Below, piece after piece: positions 42,313 to 53,039 of a stretch of DNA of 53,039 nucleotides (positions are counted from its first letter, which is position 1; each line of letters opens with the position of its first letter). This DNA is from Fragilaria crotonensis (lineage: Eukaryota > Bacillariophyta > Fragilariophyceae > Fragilariales > Fragilariaceae): positions 1-53,039 of the forward strand of contig JAKSYS010000435.1 in NCBI GenBank assembly GCA_022925895.1, written 5' to 3'. The notes beneath the pieces were generated by a model. The model saw only the letters and a program-made list of their open reading frames with translations, was not told where the DNA came from and ran no database searches. Both the position numbers and the translations under genes were made by a program.

Positions 42313-45300
42313 ATGGCCAACCCAGCGCCCACCCGTTCGCCTCCAACCAAGGCCAACCCTCCCTCCGCCCATTGTGTGAAGCCTACGAAGCACATGGCGA
42401 ACTACGTCGCCGCCGACGGCGATTTTGCAGCTCCTTTTGATGCACTCAAAATGCTGTTCTCCTTGCAACACTTCAAACATCTATGTTGCAACTTCTAACC
42501 ATCACTAACACTTATCCTACAGCTGGAACTAACACCTTCACGCCCAAGAAGAGCACCAACAAAGCTCCAGGCGATTTTCAGCGCGCTCGCACGGCCCTGA
42601 CTCCTGAGCAAGAGTCCGCCGCGAGATCTCGCGTTTCCTTGCACTCGTCGAGCAAGAACGCGCCCAAGACAACAAGACCAGGGTTACCTACGCCTGCAAA
42701 CCCTCCAACGAAGCAGGATCTACCGAAATGGGTCGCTCCCATTCTATTTCCAACGCAAACGGCGCCACCAACGACATCGAAGCCGCCGAACCCAAAATGA
42801 CAACGACGACGACGCGCGCAATAACACCCTTCCACCTCCCTCCCGCGCCAAGAAGACTTCCACTCGCCTCCTACGAAAGGCCTATCAAGAAACAACGTGT
42901 TAGCTTTGATACCAACGTCGCAATCATCAAGAACAAGACTACAATGAAGTCGCGAAATGCGACTCTTTCAAGATCCCGGCGTTTGACGCCGAAGACTCTC
43001 CAACGACAAGAGGGGTACCATTCCAACCGTCTCCGAAAGTGCTTTCCAATGCACTTCTCCATCCGCAATCCGACGATTACTAGAGAAATCGTCGAACCGC
43101 GAAGCCCATCAAGTTATTTCAAGAAAACGCACGTTTCACTACCGTGCTCCCGAAGACGCTCTCCCGAGAATTCTGACGACGCCATCCTCTCCGGCGACGA
43201 AAGAGCTTTCGAACAAGACCTCACTGACCTTAATCCGCCAGAAATTGGCGGAGAACGAGACGAAACAGTGACGGCAAAATGGATGACAACCATTCCAAAA
43301 ACGCAAATTCATGTATGGCGCCGACAACGAGTATACACCCGCGACGCCAGAACATGTGGTTTTTCCTCCTGGTACTGTTTTTACGGCGGTCTCTACGACA
43401 GACGAACAGTTCTTTCGCGAGTACTGCCCTTCTACGCCTGGGCACGCTACGCTTTTCTACCCACACCGCATCAATGCGGTCATACACCGCGGCACAGTGT
43501 TCTTCCTGGGACTCCGCCCAGCACAACCTCCGGCCGCACTCGCGGCATTTCAGTCACCAGTCTCCCCGACGAGAACACCCCGTCCACGGTGACGCCATCA
43601 ATGGCCCTGGTCACAACGACGGCATTGGTCCGATGTCCGAGCGCGATCCCGGAATCGAAAATGCCGTTAACCCCAACTTCAACGACGACATTTGCGAAAA
43701 TGTCCTTGCTGTAGTTAACATGTCAGCCAATACCTCTATCTACTCGCCGCCTGCGCTGAGTAGTAGACGTAGCGCATTTGTACATGCCTGAACTCACACG
43801 TACGTCATGTACTCCCACACTGCCTTTACAGACGGAATCCGAACAAAACCAATGGACGAAATATTCATCAAGACTCCTCCCAGGACGAAATCGAAATTCC
43901 CTACGTCGAATTGCCCTCCCACTGACGGACACGGACACCACCTACGTCTGTGGACATGCTGACGTCTACGTTTCCAGCACAGCCACACGCAATGTCCGCC
44001 TTCCATCGCCCGGACACCAAGATCTACGGTGAGACAGACAAGACGAACAAGAAAACTACCCGCTTTTCGTCAGTCACATATCACAATTTTTCATCCAAGA
44101 AAACTGCAGCCCCTACAAACTGCAACCCCTTTTATTTTCAACCCATCTCCGAAGACCCTCATATTCTTCATCCCATCGTCGACAGCGACGACTACGAGAC
44201 ATCATCTACCGCGTGCAACGCCTCACGTCTCATTCAAGACCCTGAAGCTTTTAGGATCCCAACGCCCTTCAGCTTCGACAGACATCCATCTCCCTTCACG
44301 TTTGCATCCGAAACTTTTTCGCCTTTATTCTCCCACTTCACCGCCACCGACGGCGCCTACGACTGCCTTTCTACGACTACAGGCATCACCAACTTCGTCG
44401 AAGCCATGTCAAGTGATCACCCTACGGATCCCTACCGACTTGACACTCCGTTTGTCCCCTACCGACAGACAGCACATTGGACCCAATCCACCATGTGCCC
44501 TTCCTGCAGCACTCCTCTGAGCTTGACTCAAGGACTAACCTCATGCCGCCCTTCTATATTACCCTGATGCAACTTTGCAGGATAATGTTAATGGGCCAGT
44601 CACCATGCGCAATCTACCTGCATGCGTTGACGTTAGCATCACCGCTGCATCCTTCTGCCTCCGATACATCCAATCGGACGCCGCGACCAAGAAATGTATC
44701 CGTGACCTCACTACGGACCACCTACGTCATTTCTTCCGCGAACTTCACCCTGTCCTAACTGTGGATCATACAACTATTGCTGACAATGATGACAGCATTG
44801 AGTACATCCAATGTATGCAACACACTTTGAACAGGACAACCAACTTAGTCATGGACAATTTACCTGCTGAATTGCTCCAAACTAACTTCCCAGATGGCAC
44901 CCCTGCCTCTTATCTGAGTCTCCTGACTGATCATGAGCCAGACACCCCAGGCCATGAATGTGCCCTTGCCATTCTCTATGCCTTCAAGACACTGCATCTT
45001 GTTCACTTTCTGACCTACCCTTCAAGTCAAGATTCCACTTTCAAGTTCATGCCACATGACCTCTCTGATATCATCCGAATGTGCCATCCTTGCGACAGCA
45101 CTGCGTTTATTTCCCAACCGAAGTAATTTCAGAGACGTCCCTGCATTCATTCACACTTTCTTCCAAGACCAGCAAGTTGCTTCCAACCCCTCGACAAGCG
45201 ACAAGACAGCCAACGCTCATCCTACAATGAGCATCCTACCAACTTTGGCTCAACCTCACTATTTGCCTTCACTTATTCTCCGCTTGTGAACGGCTTTGGT

Positions 45301-47097
45301 GACCCATCTCCGAAATCCCACCTAGAAGCTCTAGCTGCTAGGTCCCTCATCTCAGCTGCCCTCCAACACCATGCATCTCTCTCTACCAAGGTCACCAATG
45401 GTGATGACCCAGATTTGCAACCTACCAACATCATTCTTGGAGCCCTACCCCAGCTGACATGATCTTCAACTACCATTGCTCTGCCTTCCCAATGGCTACT
45501 CTACCTACAACTGAGCAGCTCCATGGCAACACTACCTATGCAATGAACCCTGCTACCACCCTAGCAGTGAACTTTGTGATTTGTCGAGATATATCTCCAA
45601 ATTACCTCCAAGAGATCGACATCCCCGCTGGAAACCATCAATATTCCTCGGACAAGTCCCACTTCATCCCATTTCTACCAACACCTACAACTACTCGATC
45701 GACTTTCTACCAGATCATGAGTATCTACTCTTCCGTGTTGTCAAGACTCGATGTTATCGATCCCCAACGTAGCTACCGCAGACCCCAGAACCATCCAATG
45801 TTCTCATCTTCCAAGGTACACACTCAGAGAACCCATCCTACACCTCTGGATCTCAAGTTGAACTGCCTATTCCAAAGGAAGGAGCACACCTTCCCTATCA
45901 TCTATGATTCTGGCAATCTGCCCATCATTTTTGATCACAGAAATGGCAATGTTGAACCCTACACTTCAACCACAGTTCAAGCCCTTTTTCAGACTCAAGC
46001 TTGCATTCCTATGACTGCAAACTATGAAGCAAATCAATGGGCATGTCCTAACAATCCCAGTCAACTTTGGCGCCAGTCAAACCCTGTCCACCATGTTGTT
46101 GATGATCCTCACACTGTTCCCTTGATCTTGCTATCAGACTTATCCAAGTTATCACCACGAAACGTGGATCCGACAATGTCTACCGCGCTTGGGCCTTGCC
46201 ACATCTTCAAGACGCCCTCCAAAAGCCGGCTGATCAGATCAAACACAATCGCTTTTCATTTTTCTGGCAACAGCACAATCACCCAGAATACCCATACACA
46301 AACAAGACCCAGAATTACTCCTTAATGTCATTCCTGGTGAGTCTAGTTCCTTGTGTTCTGACAATGAAAGCACAGCCAAATCTATTACTTGCAACTCACT
46401 TATCCCTCCTGGCCACAGACACAATGATGTGAATGTAGCAACAGAGGATAATTGCAATGTAATTAGATATGAATTGAAAAACAACAATGTCCTCTTGAAC
46501 ACAATGCATTAGTTGTTCTCACACGCAGATCATCGCTTCTACCGGAAAACAACCCGGGAATCGAACCTGCAACCCCAATCCTGAAAATTGACAGTTCTAC
46601 CGAAATTGACGAAACAGAACATGAAACGTCAGCAATTCCTGAAAACTCACCCATTTCTGACACTCCTGCTCCTTTTATTGACACTTCAACAAAATCCGAC
46701 AGAAAATCCGTCGAATCCCTTGCAGCGTCTGTCACGTGCAGTCGGACAAATTCTAACACCAAAACCCCTTGTCCGACACAGCAGACCAAACCCAGCCTCC
46801 ACCCGCTGAAATTGTTCCCAAAACACCAACGTCAAGACCAAACGCTCCGTTACCGACAAAACGCTCAGAACTCACCCAACGTTCGCTTACCCGCCAAGAC
46901 AAGAGACATTCTTCGACGACGACGACCAAGACGACGAACAAGAAGACGACAACGGACCGCCTCAGATTCCCTTAGGTTCTCCTGATGCCCTGACTTCATC
47001 AACAAGAACCGACTTCACATATCCTCCGATTGAAGATCTAACAAGAACGCTCCTGAAATACGCCAAGACTGCAAACCTTCAAAGCTGAACTATCCAA
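42313..47097 (+). CDS. Extra coding-like region of the retrotransposon upstream of Gag, broken frames
   Basis: ATG at 42313 opens MANPAPTRSPPTKANPP, ANYVAADGDFAAPFDALKM. The frame then jumps repeatedly between all three plus frames, yet open stretches follow each other with little overlap all the way to Gag. Protein-like blocks include PEHVVFPPGTVFTAVSTTDE (about 43350), SAFHRPDTKIYGETDK (about 44000), NLPACVDVSITAASFCLRYI (44600), DNLPAELLQTNFPDGTPASY (44850) and PIIYDSGNLPIIFDHRNG (45900). I recognise no domain in it. It may be one large protein of about 1,500 residues or an N-terminal extension of Gag. The frame jumps fit the indel noise seen elsewhere in the window. Confidence 0.5.
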
Positions 47098-48160
47098 GTG
47101 ATCTTCTCCAACGACGACGTCAGTTCAATGCCTTTATGGACAACCTTCGAATTGTTTGCAACATATCTCCATGGACACGCAATGTCTTTGACCTTCTGGC
47201 CAAAGCAAATCAGCTACTCCCATCCATGCATTGGCACAGCACTCTACAACCTGATCTTCACCAACATCAGTGATCCTTGCCAGAAGCACATCATTGACTG
47301 TCCACCTGATGCCAGAACTGCCATTCTGACTCTAAGACGTCATTGTGCTCCACTCACCCAAGATCACATTGAACGCACGCGCGAATCCTTCTACTCGATC
47401 AAACAAGGTCACCAAGAAGTTGCGACATCATACTTGAATCGCATTCGGACTCTAACGCGCGACTGCTATCATGCCGGTATCCCTAACACCGATGCCGACA
47501 TTATCAAGCGAACCATCCGTGGCGGCAGCAATCACCACTTTTATGCTGCTTCCTACCAACGTTTTGACGCCGACATCCGTCGAGCTGAGTTGAATGACGA
47601 AGAACTACCCACTTTTGCGGAACTTGAGAGCCATTTGCTGAACATCGACGACTCGCGTGGACTCACCTTCCCAAAATCAACGCAATTACAACCAGCATGC
47701 AAATTCTGCACGTCAACCGTTTTCAAACCAATCCTCTCCTGCCCTAAGCACACAACGTTTTCACCACGCCAACAACATGCCTTCAGTTCTATGATGCGAC
47801 CGTACACTGCTTCAAACAACAGACCACCGCATCGACCAAACAATCGAGGACCGAATCAAGCTCCTGCACCACCAAGACAACATAACAACAATGATCGCAG
47901 AAGCACACCACAACAATCTCGCCCTTCAACAACAGAATCGCGGCTCACGCCTCCTCTCAGACCGATATCTTCAAACAATGGAAATCAACGGCGCCTCCAA
48001 ACAACACACCAGCTGTGAGACGAAACCCTAACACATCCAATGCTGCAAATATTGTATGCAATAACTGTGGTAGACTTGGCCACTATGCTAATCGATGCAT
48101 AACCGCCAATCGCTCATCAACTAACCAGAACAACCGTGGAGGACCGCCGCCCAGAAATCC
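47098..48160 (+). CDS. gag: Gag of the copia element
   Basis: The capsid-like part has FELFATYLHGHAMSLTFWPK, TRESFYSIKQGHQEVATSYL and IRTLTRDCYHAGIPN, as in retrotransposon Gag proteins. An Asn/Pro/Arg-rich linker leads to a single zinc knuckle, CNNCGRLGHYANRC (48057-48098), of the CCHC type. A frameshift near 48010 separates capsid and knuckle. The product packages element RNA in a virus-like particle. Confidence 0.85.
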
Positions 48161-48700
48161 AAACAATGAAAATGCAGCACCCCGCAACCAGCGTGCTTAC
48201 TTCATTACTGACTCCACTGCATCTAACTCCCATGCTTTTCATCATCAAGCATACATGGCCTCCTGTGATCTCCAGGACACCTTCAATGCCCCATCTGCAG
48301 TTACCTCATGGCCTGATGTCAATGCTCCTCAGATGGAAATCAACAGAGCATTGCTCAACAATGATTTCTTACCATCAGCACCAAACTCTCCACCCAACAC
48401 AGGCTCAACAGAACTCTTCCCTGAAGACCCCTTATCAACACATCAAAGATTTGGACCACCAAGTCTTGACAACTGGCTACCTGACAGTGGTGCCACATGT
48501 CATTATACACCCGTTTTCAGCGATCTTCGTGATGTTGAAGCCTGCCACATCCCTGTCTCTCTTGCTGATGGAACCACCAAGATCTCAACATTCAAAGGAA
48601 CTGACTGCTACTTCACCTCTGATGAAGGACAAAAGTCTATCCTTGGCCTAACTGATGTTTATTATATTGAAGGTCTCAGCCACCGCCTTCTTTCCTGACA
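48160..48700 (+). CDS. pol: Aspartic protease region of Pol
   Basis: The frame continues from the zinc knuckle. WLPDSGATCHYT has the D-S-G active site of retropepsins, with the Asp codon at 48483-48485. VSLADGT and SHRLLS follow, as in the copia protease-to-integrase linker. The frame closes at 48698 where another indel is likely. Confidence 0.85.
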
Positions 48701-48929
48701 ACCATCTCTGCAACCCAGAATTTCACAGTCATCATCCAGAACAGAGCCACTACAATCCAGTTCCCAAACAATTCAAAATACACATGGCCCCTGCTCCTGC
48801 ATGAACTCCCAACACAGAATGCCTTTTCTACCATGGCACAACCTGTGGACACCACACCTGATGAAACTTCCTTCTCCCTGCATTTGACCAACATGTTGAT
48901 CCTACACAAGCTGACACCTCAAGACCAAC

Positions 48930-50168
48930 AACTTCTTTGCCTCTTGAGACCATATCCCGTCGCCTTGCGCACCGAAATTTCCGCAATCTCATGACCGGAT
49001 CCCTGCATCACGCTTGAATGATCATACACTCGCCTGCGATTGACAAAAACACTTGGCCAATTCGTATCTCGATCAGCCAAAAACACGCTCGCAGCAAAAT
49101 TCCTCTCAGACAAGGCTCAGAACCGTTTCACCAACTTCACCTTGATCTCATGAGAAACCCTTTCGGTTTGGACTCACCACTGCAACAAACTATTCAGCCT
49201 ACCTCTTTATCGTCACAACACCTGGCAAGCTAACTGGCTGGATAGGACTTCCAACTGAAAGCACCACATCCATCATCACAGCCCTTAAGTCCTGGCTTAC
49301 TCAGACAGAACTACTTGGCCGCACAAAGTCCGTCCGCTTCATCCGTACTGATGCCGGATCTGCCTTTACATCTGCAAAATTCATCACAGAATGCACCAAC
49401 CTTGGAATCAAACTTGAAGCTGCTGCTCCAGAACACCAAGAAATGAATGGCATCTGTGAAGCCAAATGGAGAGAAGTTCACAACACTGCAAATGTACTTC
49501 TCAACACTGCCCGACTTGGCGGTGCCTTCTTCCATCATGCACATGCCTATGCTGTTAGCATTATTAATGCTTGTCCAGCCAAGAATGTGACTGACCAACA
49601 TGGCAACCCAACCACACCTTCCAATACAGCTATGGCAGAAAACCAAGCCTTGCCAACTTCCGTATTTGGATGCCCTGTCTACTTCAAGCGCTACGAACCG
49701 ACCTTCCGCAACAAGCTGATTACCTATAAGCAACAACTCCAACGTGCTTCCCGTGGTATCTTCATCGGATTTGAGAACTCAGCCGGATGGCTAGTTTACT
49801 CTCCTGATCATCCGCAGCGCATCGTAATCACTCGCGACGCCTACTTTGATGAAGACTTCAGCTCTGCCCTTGCCTTTGATTCAAAGCCCTTTGCCGGAGC
49901 CATTCCCATCCGATCTCACTTGGATCCCAATGGACTCCAATCTTTGGACAACTCTGAACCATCAATTGTCCACCAAACCGGATCTGCTGCCAATCTAGGC
50001 ATCACACCATCCACCTATCTTGAAGAACTCCATGACTCTGAACAACTTTACAAGCACAAGACAATGGCCCTTCAAGCCCTGCCCATCCAGAAGATGATAT
50101 TGATGACACTGATCCCATCACAGAATCTGACATCTCTCCTGGACCAACACCACCAACTCCTCAGCTGA
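48930..50168 (+). CDS. pol: Integrase region of Pol
   Basis: ISRRLAHRNFRNLMTGSLHH near 48953 is the pre-integrase zinc-binding start. EPFHQLHLDLM gives the first catalytic Asp, VRFIRTDAGSAFTS the second, and APEHQEMNGICEAKWRE the Glu. After the core, VFGCPVYFKRY and GIFIGFENSAGWLVYSP match the copia integrase C-terminal region. Several indels break the first half; 49443-50168 is open. The enzyme inserts the cDNA into the genome. Confidence 0.85.
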
Positions 50169-50215
50169 TCAACTGGACCTTTCACCAACTGAGACACACC
50201 CCACTTCACAAGGAA

Positions 50216-51510
50216 ATGACTTTATACTTCCAAGAGTGTGCTGAATCTCTGCCATCAGTTGATCCCATCCACACTGCCATGCTTGCTGTTGACGCATCCA
50301 CAACTTCGCCCACCGACGATCCAGTGGACAAGTATCTTCCTGAACCGCAATCCTTCAAAGCCGTTCTCAAACTTGACGATGACGTCCGCAATGCCTGGCT
50401 ACATGCTATTCGCATGGAAATCAAGAACTTAATCGACCACGATACCTTCATCCTAGGTGAACAACCCCGGAAAGATGAACTCATCATCCCTGTCAAACTT
50501 GTCTTGAAAGCAAAACAAACTGCAACTGGTAAACTTGAAAAACTTAAAGCTCGCCTTGTCGCCCGTGGCGACTTGAAAACGACGATTGAAGAAAACTAAA
50601 GCTGCTTACCAGCAATTTCTCCAACAACAAAAACAAGACAATGCTGAAAACAATCCTGAATCCAGCAAGACAACTAACACCATCCCAATTGAGGTACCTC
50701 AACCTTTTGAGGACACATGGTCACCCTGTGCATCTTCAAGAGGGGTCAAGTTACTTCTCTCAACAATCTGTGCATCCCACCGCACTCTCAAAAGTGCCGA
50801 CTTCATTGGCGCATATCTACAAGCCAAAGTCATCGGTCGCCACTTTGTCAGACTTCCACTTGAGTATGCATATTACTTCCCTGAATATGCTAAATACTTT
50901 GGAACTCCAGCCCTTTTGAACAAGGGAATCTATGGACTTGTTTACTCTGGAAAATATTGGAACATTGAATTCTCTGAATGGCTTTACTCCAAAGGATTCA
51001 TCCAATCCCAGTCTGAACCCTCCTATTTTGTCTTTTACAACAAACACAACCAATGGTTACGCCTTCTTCTTTGTCGACGACATGCTCTACGCTGGCAGCA
51101 ATGACGCCATCGAAAAAGAATTCGAAGAATCTGTCCGCAATCGCTTTGACGTCAAGTTCCTTGGACCTGCTCAATGGTTCTTGCAAATGCGCATCCATCA
51201 ACACAAAGACAAAACCTACACCTCGACCAACATCGCTACGTTCTCAACACTTTGCAACGTTACGATCCCAACTCCGAGTTCCCTGAACGTGAAACACCAT
51301 TCCCACCGGATTACCTTCAGTAAAGACAATCGACCTGTCACCGATCATGACAAACAAGTTGTCGAACAACACGAAACGCCTCCCATTCCGCTCCGCTGTA
51401 TGTACGCTACTCTATCTTGCCTACAACACCCGTGCTGATATCCTCTTCGCAGTCTGCAAACTTGCAAAGCCTGCGTCTGCCCTGGCGAACTCGACTTCCG
51501 TGCTCTTATC
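50216..51510 (+). CDS. pol: Reverse transcriptase region of Pol
   Basis: The copia RT order is visible: SFKAVLKLDDDVRNAWLHAI, KARLVARGDL, SADFIGAYLQAKV, NKGIYGLVYSGKYW and the catalytic FFVDDMLYAGS (about 51075), then KFLGPAQWFLQMRI. Indels near 50585, 51050 and 51240 split it. The enzyme copies element RNA to DNA. Confidence 0.9.
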
Positions 51511-51624
51511 TGGCTGATTGGCTACCTACGCCGTCGCCCATATTATGCCATCAAGTTCTACCCGGATGCCACGACCAACCCTGTTTACGACATATGTCGT
51601 CAACACCGCATTCCCCATTCCGAC

Positions 51625-52182
51625 TTAACCGTATTTTCCGACGCCAGCTGGCAAGATTGCCCTGACACTGGCCGCTCTACTGTCGGTTATATGATCTTTC
51701 ACAACGGTGCTCTCATCGAAGCCAACTCTACGATGCCAACACCAATTGCTATGTCAACGTCCGAGGCCGAATACATGGCCGCATGCTCTGCATCCATGGC
51801 CACAGCTCACATTCGGATGCTACTCTACGACATGACATATCTCGGAACCAAACATTGGCGCGAATCTATGCAGCGTCTTCCAACCATCCCATCGATTCTC
51901 ATGATCGACAACGAAGCCACTGTGCAGATCGCCAAGAACGGCAAATTAACCCGCAAGACTCGTCACATCGAACGACGTTTCCACTATGTCCGTCAAGGTC
52001 AACAAGACGGTATACATCAACTACATTGGATACCTTGCGATTCTCAACTTGCCGACATCCTCACAAAAACACAAGTCTCTTCCAAAATTGATCAACACAT
52101 TGACAAAGTCTTCTGTACACTCCTGATCACATGCTACAATCTACAAGTGAATCTACAGAGATTTGATTCAAGAGGGTGTTAA
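51625..52182 (+). CDS. pol: RNase H region of Pol
   Basis: VFSDASWQDC, MSTSEAEYMAAC and LMIDNEATVQIAKNGK carry the Asp-Glu-Asp active residues, and HIERRFHYVRQGQ with DSQLADILTK is the usual copia close. The stop codon TAA (52180-52182) lies four to six bases inside the right LTR. Confidence 0.9.
   Translation, partial: LTVFSDASWQDCPDTGRSTVGYMIFHNGALIEANSTMPTPIAMSTSEAEYMAACSASMATAHIRMLLYDMTYLGTKHWRESMQRLPTIPSILMIDNEATVQIAKNGKLTRKTRHIERRFHYVRQGQQDGIHQLHWIPCDSQLADILTKTQVSSKIDQHIDKVFCTLLITCYNLQVNLQRFDSRGC
52166..52176 (+). other. Candidate polypurine tract
   Basis: ATTCAAGAGGG lies directly before the right LTR start TGTTAAAC. Short purine tracts in this position prime plus-strand DNA synthesis. 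Confidence 0.5.
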
Positions 52183-53039
52183 ACATTCCGTATCGCCCTA
52201 CATATTTTTACATTATCCCTATCCCTAATTACTGACGCCCGAGTGCACAGTAAAACATTACATCGTGCTCCAGTAACCAGTGCGACACTGCACGACTGGA
52301 ATCAAAACGTCGATTCAAACATGTTCATCTCATCCCATGAGATTGAACAATCGATTTCAAACGAGGCTCAACGCCTCGTATACCAAAAACAACGCCGCGG
52401 CACGAAACGACGTCTTCCGGAAACGAGGAGTGTTCCTCATTGTTCCAAGGAACACTCCCCTTTCATCAGACCTCTCATTTCGGTCGCCCTCTCCTTTTTC
52501 CCACAATTGTCAATTTTGTACATTTTAGTGTCACTCACCTTTTTACTTACACTGCATATTTTTCTCACGATGATGATGATTGACCATGACGAGTTTTTAC
52601 CCGCCGTCGTCATGACATCATATACACCGTGCTGTACAAATATTAGTAGACAGTACGACGGTACTCACTACAACGACAATACAGCACAACACGGCGACAG
52701 TACAACAGTACTCCTCGCACATCACTTCCTCTGCCCGTCGATAGTACGCGCACGTCTGAGTTTAACGTTACTGTACATAACGATAAACTAATAGACAGTG
52801 CCCACTATACGACACGCGATATTTCTACTAGTCAGTCTCTCGCACATTCATGTAGCGATAGAACGACAGATAGTACACATATCGTTATCTGTAGCGGTAG
52901 ACAGCACTGCGTAGCTGTACCGTTTATAGATGAACTGAGCAGTAGTCAGTGTCGTACTAGACACTTACCTACTGGGGGCGTACCTCGTAACGGTTACGTC
53001 CTGGTTCTTAACCCGAACCTTATGCCGACCTGCGCGTCG
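52177..53039 (+). repeat. Right LTR, truncated by the window end
   Basis: It aligns end to end with the left LTR up to 42016, so about 28 bp are missing beyond the window. The differences are mostly one- or two-base length changes in runs plus a few substitutions. The internal hairpin is kept, with GGAGTGTTCCT and AGGAACACTCC. Confidence 0.92.

Larger units (their letters stand above)
41160..53039 (+). mobile_element. Ty1/copia-type LTR retrotransposon, about 11.9 kb (right end cut by window)
   Basis: Two direct LTRs bound one internal region coding on the plus strand. The order Gag, protease, integrase, reverse transcriptase, RNase H is that of Ty1/copia, and the style resembles the CoDi lineages of diatoms. 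The element is about twice the usual copia length because of some 4.8 kb of coding-like sequence before Gag. The LTRs are nearly identical and differ mainly by 1-2 base indels in runs, which suggests a recent insertion viewed through noisy sequence. Confidence 0.93.

Overview
The window looks like nuclear DNA of a pennate diatom, most likely Phaeodactylum tricornutum or a close relative. Three things point there: genes with few, short GT-AG introns (66-237 bp); a plastid presequence with a Phe right after the predicted signal-peptide cleavage site; and a copia-type LTR retrotransposon plus a Mutator-like transposase that resemble diatom families. No bacterial operons, rRNA or recognisable tRNA genes were seen.

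Region 1-17.6 kb is gene-rich. In order it holds: the right part of a TIR element with CAGCAAAT arrays (1-722), an 8-bp microsatellite, proteasome beta-3 (+), mitochondrial ATP synthase epsilon (-), an unrecognised protein (-), a plastid-targeted START/SRPBCC-like protein (-), the mitochondrial ADP/ATP carrier (+), a TAZ zinc-finger protein (-), an RluA-type pseudouridine synthase (+), a 1.26-kb inverted-repeat element, a secreted trypsin fused to a Hint (hedgehog/intein) module with C-terminal membrane helices (+), and a PSQ-repeat type I membrane protein (-).

Region 17.6-41 kb mixes genes and mobile DNA. It has a 730-bp TIR element, several kb of decayed sequence with a non-LTR retroelement tail, a 168-bp MITE, the ALG9 mannosyltransferase (+), a kinesin-light-chain-like TPR protein (-), a 30-bp near-palindromic minisatellite, a 5.07-kb Mutator-like element whose TIRs match the MITE, palindromes, a second copy of the CAGCAAAT/CTGACA TIR element, and two small proteins with a CGCF C-terminal motif (+).

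Region 41.2-53.0 kb is one very long Ty1/copia-type retrotransposon (left LTR complete, right LTR cut by the window edge). It carries about 4.8 kb of extra coding-like sequence before Gag, then Gag, protease, integrase, reverse transcriptase and RNase H.

A caution covers the whole window. Almost every conserved gene is interrupted by 1-2 base losses at homopolymers or CT runs, while splice sites, motifs and downstream frames are intact. This fits uncorrected assembly errors much better than a cluster of dead genes. I therefore annotate these as genes with apparent frameshifts and describe the repairs only as positions.
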